From contig NZ_KN050694.1 of NCBI RefSeq assembly GCF_000745485.1, forward strand, positions 345,470-409,469: a stretch of DNA of 64,000 nt, in the 5' to 3' direction. Shown one piece after another: positions 57,627 to 64,000 of the stretch. Source of the stretch: Methanobacterium veterum. Its GTDB lineage: Archaea > Methanobacteriota > Methanobacteria > Methanobacteriales > Methanobacteriaceae. Positions within the stretch are counted from its first letter, which is position 1. Each line of letters opens with the position of its first letter. The notes below the pieces were generated by a model that saw nothing but the letters and a program-made list of their open reading frames with translations, searched no databases and was not told the origin of the DNA. Made by a program: the position numbers and the translations under genes.

Positions 57627-58847
57627 TTACTCCTCTTTTACAACGAATTTCTCCATAAACTTCGCATACACAGGCCTTGTTACGAAAATTCCAATTAAAA
57701 CACCTAAAATTGTAGTGATTGCAAAGTTAGAAAGAAGCCCAATTCCAGTTAAACCTCTTGTTATCCCTACATAAAATAGCGGGATCATTGCAGCAATTAA
57801 AGTGGCTGCTGAAGCATATATGATAAAGAAAGCACCTTTAATTTTGAGATTGAGTCCTGTCCTTCTTCTTTTTGAAACTTTACCTCTCTTAAGGACTTCG
57901 TCAGTTATAATGATCTGGTCGTCTACTCCCGTACCTATCGCCGCAATAATACCTGCAATAGCCGCCAAATCTAACTCCACACTATGTGATATGGATATCA
58001 CACCTAAAATGATGATAAGTTCTGCAATACTGGTGAAAACGATAGGCAGTACCAGTATAGGCCTTTTATATCTGACAAATACTATAACAGCAACTACAAT
58101 TAATGCCAGTACACCTGCCATTAACGCTCCAGTTCTGAACTGATCTCCCAGATCTGCAGATATTCCCTGTATTCCAGCAATATTAACCTGCACAGGTAAT
58201 GAACCAGACTGTAAAACCGCATGAAGGTTCTTTGCTTCGTTTATTGCAGCATCTTTTGTACTGTTACCGCCTCTTACTACTATATCTGTCGATGGTACAC
58301 CATTAGCAATATCTTCACCTATTTCTGCAGAAGTAACAAATTGATTATCAAGGTAGAACGATACATTTTCCCCAGCTTTACCCTTTGCTGCCGTTGCGAA
58401 TTTTTTAGCAGCGTCAAGAGTTACAGTCAAAGGTACTTCCCAATTAGTTCCAGTAATCTGATATGTTTTGACACTGGTTATATCTGAACCGCTATACACT
58501 GTTTTATTGTCTATTTTTACTTCAAATTTACCTGGTGTTCCAATAAGCTTTGCAACCTGATCTGGTTGAACACCTGCAATTTCAACGATAACATCCTGAT
58601 CTCCACTGGCCCTAACTTTAATGTCTGACACTCCAAAAACGTTAAGACGCTTATCCAGAACAGTCGTAACCGTACTCATAGTATTTGTGTCAACAGGATG
58701 TTCCAGGTGTATTTGAACTAGAGAACCGCCCTTCAAATCCAGCCCTTGAGGCACTCCATATAATGAAATTGATGCTAGGCTTCCTATTAAAAGAACGAAC
58801 AGTACAATTACACGGTAATCCTTTAAAAAATCTGTAATATTGCTCAT
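57627..58847 (-). CDS. secD: SecD, protein-export membrane protein, second copy
   Basis: SecD works with SecF in the membrane to help proteins leave the SecYEG channel. The 406-residue protein has the first helix (about 12-30), a large external domain with the P1-type repeats ([13 protein letters not shown] at 38-50), and the five-helix block with [21 protein letters not shown] (about 300-320) holding the charged residues of the RND-like part. It is about as complete as the copy at 59326-60540 and very similar, mainly differing in the external domain. It stands apart from secF, 480 bases downstream of the first copy. GGAG lies seven bases before the ATG. Confidence 0.93.
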   Translation of the reverse strand: MSNITDFLKDYRVIVLFVLLIGSLASISLYGVPQGLDLKGGSLVQIHLEHPVDTNTMSTVTTVLDKRLNVFGVSDIKVRASGDQDVIVEIAGVQPDQVAKLIGTPGKFEVKIDNKTVYSGSDITSVKTYQITGTNWEVPLTVTLDAAKKFATAAKGKAGENVSFYLDNQFVTSAEIGEDIANGVPSTDIVVRGGNSTKDAAINEAKNLHAVLQSGSLPVQVNIAGIQGISADLGDQFRTGALMAGVLALIVVAVIVFVRYKRPILVLPIVFTSIAELIIILGVISISHSVELDLAAIAGIIAAIGTGVDDQIIITDEVLKRGKVSKRRRTGLNLKIKGAFFIIYASAATLIAAMIPLFYVGITRGLTGIGLLSNFAITTILGVLIGIFVTRPVYAKFMEKFVVKEE

Positions 58848-59325
58848 TCATGCACTCCTTAATACTTAATTTTGAGAAGACAATTAATAATTCATTTATT
58901 ATTGCCAAAAATGAGGTATATTCCTCAATAATTTTGCAAACAGAAAAAAATTACCCATTTAACTGTATATTTCCATGAATTTTCAATTATATCTCCTTTT
59001 TATCTTTCCTTGAGTTAGTTTAACACACTAATACTTATGAAAATATTATTTTATATGTTATAAATGTTTCCATTTATTTGACAGGTACTATTTTAAATAG
59101 AAGTAATAATAAAGATTTAAAACCAATTCTAAAAATATTTTTAGATATTTTGAAAGTCTTAAAAGCCTTAAATATGTTTTATTTAAATTATAACTTTATT
59201 CCATTAAATTAAGTTAAAATAAACTAGTAATTCAATTAAATTCAAAAATAAAAACCCTCAAACACAAAGTGTTTGGGGCACCGAAAATCCCTCAATTTGA
59301 GGGATTTTCGAGTGGAAAGAATATT
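58848..59325. other. Region between the two secD copies
   Basis: AT-rich, with no gene. At its right end, 59252-59318, lies a two-hairpin repeat described separately. The promoter of the downstream secD copy probably lies within this stretch (minus-strand TATA-like sequences near 59045-59065). Confidence 0.45.
59252..59318. repeat. Two-hairpin dispersed repeat, possible terminator of secFD
   Basis: On the plus strand CCCTCAAACAC/GTGTTTGGGG and CGAAAATCCCTCA/TTGAGGGATTTTCG form two strong hairpins in tandem, followed by AGTGG. On the minus strand the last hairpin is followed by TTTTTATTTTT, which would suit termination of the flavodoxin-secF-secD transcript. The element resembles that at 30798-30870 in the opposite orientation. 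Confidence 0.65.
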
Positions 59326-60540
59326 TTACTCTGTTACAACAAATTTTTCTATGAATTTCGCATACACAGGCCTTGTTACAAAAATTCCAATTAAAACACC
59401 AAGGATTGTGGTAAATGCAAAACTTGAAAGGAGTCCAATTCCAGTCATACCTCTTGATAACCCTACATAAAGCAGTGGAATCATTGCAGCAATTAAAGTG
59501 GCTGCTGAAGCATATATGATGAAGAAAGCACCTTTAATTTTAATATTAAGTCCAGTTCTTCTTCTTTTTGAAACTTTACCCCTTTTAAGGACTTCGTCAG
59601 TTATAATGATCTGGTCGTCTACTCCCGTACCTATCGCCGCAATAATACCTGCAATAGCCGCCAAATCTATCTCCCAGTGTATAATTGAAGCAGCACCTAA
59701 AATGATGATAAGTTCTGCAATACTGGTGAAGACAATAGGCAGTACCAGTATAGGCCGCTTATACCTTATGAAGATTATAATGGCAACTACAATTAATGCC
59801 AGTACACCTGCCATTAAAGCCCCATTTTTAAACTGGTCTCCTAATTCTGCAGATATTCCCTGTATTCCAGCAATACTAACTGATACAGGCAATGAACCAG
59901 ACTGTAAAACTGCTTGAATACCTTTTGCTTCATTAATTGCAGCATCTCTTGTGTTGTTACTACCAGTTATTTGTACATCTGTTGTTGGTACTCCATTAGC
60001 AACGTCTGCGCCTATTTCTGGTGAACTGATTAATTGATTATCAAGGTAGAAATCTACAGGCTGCCCTGCTTTACCCTGTGCTGCTACAGCAAATTTTTTA
60101 GCCCCATCTACAGATAAGGTAAAGGGTACTTCCCAGTTGTTTCCTGTAACACTGTACGTTTTGACACTTATTATGTCTGCACCTGTAATTACTGTCTGGT
60201 TGTTAATTTTGGCTTCAAATTTACCGGGTGTTCCAATGATCTTTGCAACCTGATCTGGTTGAACACCTGCAATTTCAACGATGACATCCTGATCTCCACT
60301 GGCCCTAACTTTAATGTCTGACACTCCAAAAACGTTAAGACGCTTATCCAGAACAGTCGTAACTGTACCCATTGTAGTTGTATCAACAGGTTTTTCAAGG
60401 TGTATTTGAACAAGTGAACCACCTTTTAAATCCAGCCCTTCAGATACCCCATATAATGAAATTGATACCAGGCTTCCTATTAAAAGAACGACCAGTATAA
60501 TTACACGGTAATCCTTTAAAAAGTCAATTACGTCACTCAT
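59326..60540 (-). CDS. secD: SecD, protein-export membrane protein
   Basis: The 404-residue SecD encoded directly after secF. It shares the layout of the other copy: first helix, [15 protein letters not shown] block, external domain, then the helices with [18 protein letters not shown]. The ATG at 60540 overlaps the secF stop as ATGA, so the two are translationally coupled; the open frame to 60564 is not needed. Archaeal SecDF lacks SecA and probably uses the proton or sodium gradient. The hairpin repeat just downstream may end the operon. Confidence 0.95.
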   Translation of the reverse strand: MSDVIDFLKDYRVIILVVLLIGSLVSISLYGVSEGLDLKGGSLVQIHLEKPVDTTTMGTVTTVLDKRLNVFGVSDIKVRASGDQDVIVEIAGVQPDQVAKIIGTPGKFEAKINNQTVITGADIISVKTYSVTGNNWEVPFTLSVDGAKKFAVAAQGKAGQPVDFYLDNQLISSPEIGADVANGVPTTDVQITGSNNTRDAAINEAKGIQAVLQSGSLPVSVSIAGIQGISAELGDQFKNGALMAGVLALIVVAIIIFIRYKRPILVLPIVFTSIAELIIILGAASIIHWEIDLAAIAGIIAAIGTGVDDQIIITDEVLKRGKVSKRRRTGLNIKIKGAFFIIYASAATLIAAMIPLLYVGLSRGMTGIGLLSSFAFTTILGVLIGIFVTRPVYAKFIEKFVVTE

Positions 60541-61379
60541 CTGCGGCCACTCTCCATGTACCATCTAAGGATTCCAAGGTTCATAAGCCATGTTGCTATA
60601 ACATCAGCAGCAAGTCCTATCATCAAAACCTCTGCAATATTCTGCAGAGTCGCTGCAGATGGTATGAAGAATAAAACTATGACATATAATGCTACCATTG
60701 AACCTATAGCTGCTGCAGCCATTGTAAATCCTGTTTTCATAGCATTTATAGCTCTTTCTGTAATTGTTCCTTCCCTACGCTTCAGTACACGTGCGGTAAG
60801 CAAAATATCTGTGTCCACACTGTACCCAATAAGCAGGAGTAATGCACCTACCGATGCAAGTGAAAGTGGTATTCCAAACAGGGACATTCCACCAGCTGCT
60901 ATAATAATATCGGATAGTGCAGCAAGAATAACTGCCATAGAAGGTACAAAATTCCTGAACACTATAAATACAGTTACAGACATGAAAAGAAATGCAAATA
61001 TGAGCGTGTATATTATCTGCGTTAGAGCTGCTGAGCTAAGTACTGCCCCAACAGACCTATAACTTAATATAGTAGCCGTTCCATTCATAAGATTTGTAAA
61101 CGTGTTTGCATCTGCTTCTGTTCCAATTGTTACAGTAGCTTGATTGTTGCTAAACGAGTTTACAGTCACATCACTCGTATTCAGTCCATTCTCTATCATG
61201 CTTTTCAATTCATCCTGACTTATGGACTTTTGAAGCTGCAAAGTGGTGATAGTACCACCTTTTAAATCTACACTTTCGTTTAAACCATTTGTCGCTAAAA
61301 TAGCCAATGCAATTATTGTAATGATTATGGGAACTGCTATTAATGGTTTATATGATTCCATCAATGTTTCTATTTTCAT
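60537..61379 (-). CDS. secF: SecF, protein-export membrane protein
   Basis: The partner of SecD in protein export. The 280 residues show a first helix (about 15-32), the [13 protein letters not shown] stretch (35-48), an external domain to about 125 and five helices, including the [23 protein letters not shown] motif (about 180-202), which is the SecF counterpart of the D-x-x-I region. GGGGAGG precedes the ATG. The gene follows flavodoxin by 12 bases and overlaps secD by 4 bases, forming one operon. Confidence 0.95.
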   Translation of the reverse strand: MKIETLMESYKPLIAVPIIITIIALAILATNGLNESVDLKGGTITTLQLQKSISQDELKSMIENGLNTSDVTVNSFSNNQATVTIGTEADANTFTNLMNGTATILSYRSVGAVLSSAALTQIIYTLIFAFLFMSVTVFIVFRNFVPSMAVILAALSDIIIAAGGMSLFGIPLSLASVGALLLLIGYSVDTDILLTARVLKRREGTITERAINAMKTGFTMAAAAIGSMVALYVIVLFFIPSAATLQNIAEVLMIGLAADVIATWLMNLGILRWYMESGRR

Positions 61380-61391
61380 TAAACCTCCCCA

Positions 61392-61886
61392 TTATGCTCC
61401 ATAAATTTTTAAATCCATCTCTTCAACCGTTTTTTTCATTTCATCTTCTATTTCATATGTTTTTTTACCGGCAGTTTTAATTAAGAAGGACGTTATCATT
61501 CTTCCGCCTCTAACTTCAATTTTCTCTTTCATCCTCAAAATGGTGTTTCTACCTCCTGACCCTCCAAGAGTAGCAAATAAAATTACGTCTTTACCTTGAA
61601 AATCACACTTATCAATAAGGGTAATTATAGCAGGAGCAGGCTTTCCTGCCCATACTGGCGTTCCAATATATACCAGACCATATTCATTTAAATCAACAGT
61701 CTGTGGCTTAATATTTGTTTTATTTTCTCTCATAGCATCTACTGATGCATTTATATAATTTAGAGGCCCCGACCTCTTTTTTAAATCTTCAATTTCAACA
61801 ATATCTGCTGAAATCTCTTTTGCAAGAGTATTAGCAGCCCTTGCTGTCTTTTTAGTTCTGGAATAATATAAAATAATAGTTTTCAT
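61392..61886 (-). CDS. Flavodoxin-like protein
   Basis: The 164-residue protein has the flavodoxin fold: FMN phosphate-binding loop [12 protein letters not shown] (residues 7-18), the [12 protein letters not shown] loop (about 75-86) and the [10 protein letters not shown] loop (about 107-116) that hold the isoalloxazine ring. It should carry one or two electrons in the cytoplasm. Conserved aromatic residues around FMN are partly replaced, as in archaeal members. Being directly before secF is curious; shared transcription is likely, shared function is not evident. Confidence 0.88.
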   Translation of the reverse strand: MKTIILYYSRTKKTARAANTLAKEISADIVEIEDLKKRSGPLNYINASVDAMRENKTNIKPQTVDLNEYGLVYIGTPVWAGKPAPAIITLIDKCDFQGKDVILFATLGGSGGRNTILRMKEKIEVRGGRMITSFLIKTAGKKTYEIEDEMKKTVEEMDLKIYGA

Positions 61887-62114
61887 TCAGGACACTCTCT
61901 TATATCAATATTATTTTACATAGTTAACTTAATATTATTTTCGCATTATTAGTTCACTCAATATTTTTCAACTTAATAAATGCTATTAGTTACATAATTA
62001 AATTAATCAACGAGTTGTTACCAATTTGAAGCATAATAATAATCAATCCTGACAATATAATGCTATAATAACTAAAACTTAAGTTATTTAATTTATTATC
62101 TTGACTTAAAAAAT

Positions 62115-63125
62115 TTATGGATGTAATCCTGTAACATCCAGTGACTTTTTCTCATCAAATCCAAACATTATATTCATATTTTGAATTGCCTGTCCAGATG
62201 CACCTTTAACTAAATTATCAATAGCCGATACTATAATAATCCGCCCATTTGGATCTATCTGGAAACAACCAATATCACAATAATTAGATCCTCTAACTGC
62301 ACTTAATCTTGGAATCTCATCCATATCAACAATCCTTACAAATGGTTCCGATTCATAAAATGAGTCATAAAGTTCTTTTACATACTCAGATGTTACATCT
62401 TCCTTTAAAAATGCATGTGCAGTTGTTAAAATACCCCTTATTACTGGAACAAGGTGTGGTGTAAATGAAACATTAACATCCCCAAATTTAGATACTTCCT
62501 GTTGAATTTCAGGCATGTGTCTGTGGGTTGTAACTGCATAAGGAACAATATTATCACTGATATTTGGATAATGAGTGGCTTCTGTAGGTTTAATTCCAGC
62601 TCCACTTACCCCCGATTTAGAGTCAAGTATAACTGCATCTATAAGTTTTTCTTTTGCAAGAGGTAGTGATGCTAAAATACCGCCTGTTGGGAAACATCCA
62701 GGATTTGCAACAAGTTTGGATTTCTTTATTTCATTCCTGTACACTTCTGGAAGCCCATAAACAGCGTCAAGTGGAGCAGAATGTTCAATACCATACCATT
62801 TCTCATAAACAGCTATATCATCAAAACGGTAATCTCCACTTAAATCCACAACTTTAATGCCTCTTTCTATTAACTCTGGAACTATATCCATAGATGCCCC
62901 GTGAGGAGTAGCAGTAAAAACAAGATCCGCATCTACTTTTTCTGCAGGGATATCTTTAAATTTAATATTTTCTCCCCTTAAATGAGGATGTACTTTTGAT
63001 ACATTAATTCCTGCATATTGTCTGGATGTTGCAGCAACTACATTTACATTATCATGATATTTTAAAAATCTCAGGAGTTCTCCTCCTGTATATCCACTTG
63101 CTCCTATGATGCCTACATCAATCAT
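62115..63125 (-). CDS. argC: N-acetyl-gamma-glutamyl-phosphate reductase
   Basis: ArgC reduces N-acetyl-glutamyl phosphate to the semialdehyde with NADPH, the third step of arginine synthesis. The 336 residues include the dinucleotide motif [13 protein letters not shown] (8-20), the catalytic Cys144 in [10 protein letters not shown], and HRHMPEI and [10 protein letters not shown] (about 208-235), with the family's active-site His. AGGTGA lies before the ATG. No other arginine gene is adjacent. Lysine biosynthetic (LysY-type) use is not suggested, since dapB is present in the window. Confidence 0.95.
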   Translation of the reverse strand: MIDVGIIGASGYTGGELLRFLKYHDNVNVVAATSRQYAGINVSKVHPHLRGENIKFKDIPAEKVDADLVFTATPHGASMDIVPELIERGIKVVDLSGDYRFDDIAVYEKWYGIEHSAPLDAVYGLPEVYRNEIKKSKLVANPGCFPTGGILASLPLAKEKLIDAVILDSKSGVSGAGIKPTEATHYPNISDNIVPYAVTTHRHMPEIQQEVSKFGDVNVSFTPHLVPVIRGILTTAHAFLKEDVTSEYVKELYDSFYESEPFVRIVDMDEIPRLSAVRGSNYCDIGCFQIDPNGRIIIVSAIDNLVKGASGQAIQNMNIMFGFDEKKSLDVTGLHP

Positions 63126-63833
63126 ATTATTTTCACCTAAATGATTTTAGTTTAATGTTTATATTATAAATTACGATTTAAAAAAAACTACTAAATAATT
63201 TTGTATTGGGAGTTGAAAGAAATATACTTTCTTGAAAACAGTACAGAACGTTTTGTAAACTGTTAGAAACCAAAGTCTTTGAATCTAAAGTAAGGGTTAT
63301 CTGGTAAATATCGAAAGAATAATTATAATCGAAGAGCATTGATTTAAAATAATAATTTATATTAAATTTAAAGTAAAATTTAAATATATTAAACATAGTA
63401 AAGCTCAAATCTTTATTTATTGAATATTTCTTTAAATTATAAATATTTAAAATAAAAATATTCCTAGCAAAATTTTATATTCTTCACATACTCCTAAATC
63501 ATTTTTCTTTAAAAAGAAAACTTTTGTATGATTAAACAATTTTTGTACTGTTATATCTATAATATTTATTTTTTTGATCAAAACATGTTAATATTATCTT
63601 AACTTTTTCCTAAGTTTTTAAATCTTATTATTTCACTTTCAGTGTATTTTAACTTCCATAGGATTTAAGTACATGTTCATTGTATTTTATGGTTTTTAAA
63701 AAAAGCATTTAAATCGCTTTAAATCAAAATTAACTTTTTTAGAACGCTTTGTTTACACTTTTTTTTCGAAAGATTTATATGATACGATACTTAAGTAGTG
63801 CCACCCAGAAGAATACATTTTAAGTGTATTCTT
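63126..63833 (+). promoter_or_regulatory. Long intergenic region ending in a strong promoter and leader hairpin
   Basis: Most of this 700-base stretch is featureless AT-rich DNA; I found no supported gene. At the right end TTTCGAAAGATTTATATGAT (63764-63783) forms a BRE/TATA promoter. AAGAATACA (63808-63816) pairs with TGTATTCTT (63825-63833), flanked by CCCA and TGGG, in the expected leader. Confidence 0.55.
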
Positions 63834-63857
63834 ATGTTGGGAATCGGAGGCGGTATA

Positions 63858-64000
63858 ATTACTAGTAAGCTGTTATTCGCAGTTATGTTAGTGACAGCTA
63901 TGTTACTAACTGGTATTGCTGGCGTAAGCGCAGCAAATGTGGGACATACAGAAACTAAACTTAATAATTCCCATATCGTGCCTGAAAAAGTTAATTATGA
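63858..64000 (+). CDS. Start of a secreted protein, shared leader with the 47.35 kb gene; cut by window end
   Basis: From ATT at 63858 the frame gives a signal peptide: TSKLLFAVMLVTAMLLTGIA after the initiator, with cleavage probably after GVSA. About 20 mature residues are visible (ANVGHTETKLNNSHIVPEK). The leader GGAGGCGGTATAATTA is identical to that before the gene at 47348. Here, unlike there, an in-frame ATG-TTG occurs at 63834-63839 upstream of the ribosome-binding site, so a start at ATG giving MLGIGGGIITSKLL is possible; it lies next to the hairpin and has no ribosome-binding site of its own. Confidence 0.6.
   Translation, partial: MTSKLLFAVMLVTAMLLTGIAGVSAANVGHTETKLNNSHIVPEKVNY

Noticed and set aside
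63178..63408. 76-codon minus-strand frame upstream of argC
   Set aside because: Composition is AT-driven (mostly Phe, Tyr, Asn, Lys, Ser), there is no ribosome-binding site, and it is probably chance.

Overview
The window is AT-rich archaeal DNA, most likely from a Methanobacterium-like member of the Methanobacteriales. The main evidence is a TATA-binding protein, a group II chaperonin (thermosome), archaeal PheT, PyrI and SecD/SecF, an F420-type luciferase-fold oxidoreductase, and response-regulator and sensor-kinase types typical of methanogens. TATA boxes, GGAGGTG-type ribosome-binding sites and T-rich ends are visible throughout. No rRNA, tRNA, CRISPR array or insertion sequence was found.

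Layout. 1-6 kb holds a small membrane protein, a decaying array of copies of a small gene, a YjbQ-type protein, a five-PAS sensor with a dead kinase end, and a tandem pair of anchored paralogues sharing a 118-bp identical block. 6-9 kb is a DtxR-FeoA regulator plus FeoB iron uptake operon with a palindromic operator, followed upstream by about 0.9 kb with two related hairpin elements. 10-18 kb carries a GMC/Fe-S oxidoreductase, a P-type ATPase, and a MarR regulator divergent from a hydrolase and a CPBP protease. 18-28 kb holds secreted and membrane proteins, TBP, DapB, and a TetR-DUF169-membrane-MFS cluster. 28-34 kb holds acsA with a SatP-type acetate transporter, a Nudix hydrolase, the thermosome and a peptide-deformylase-like protein. 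34-45 kb holds small secreted and Cys-rich proteins, pheT, a second YjbQ protein and a three-gene two-component signalling cluster. 45-57 kb holds DedA, a hemerythrin-like fusion, secreted proteins, an AstE-like deacylase, a pyrI/cell-wall-binding/HTH cluster and an F420-type oxidoreductase. 57-64 kb holds a DUF5518-like protein, two secD copies, secF, flavodoxin, argC and the start of another secreted protein.

Most notable: at least two genes that look intact have no ATG, GTG or TTG start. The acetate transporter gene next to acsA starts at ATA behind a perfect GGAGGTG, and its family signature NPAPLG lies upstream of the first ATG. A secreted-protein gene near 47.35 kb has a complete signal peptide only if it starts at ATT or ATA. 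It shares the 16-nt leader GGAGGCGGTATAATTA, an upstream hairpin and a strong TATA box with the secreted-protein gene at the window's right edge. Other structural signals are a family of hairpin-rich dispersed repeats (17.16, 30.80, 33.55, 59.26 kb), an in-frame palindromic insertion inside a histidine kinase, and a duplicated secD.

Limits: everything was read by eye without database searches. Domain names rest on recognised motifs, and residue positions are approximate where not stated otherwise.
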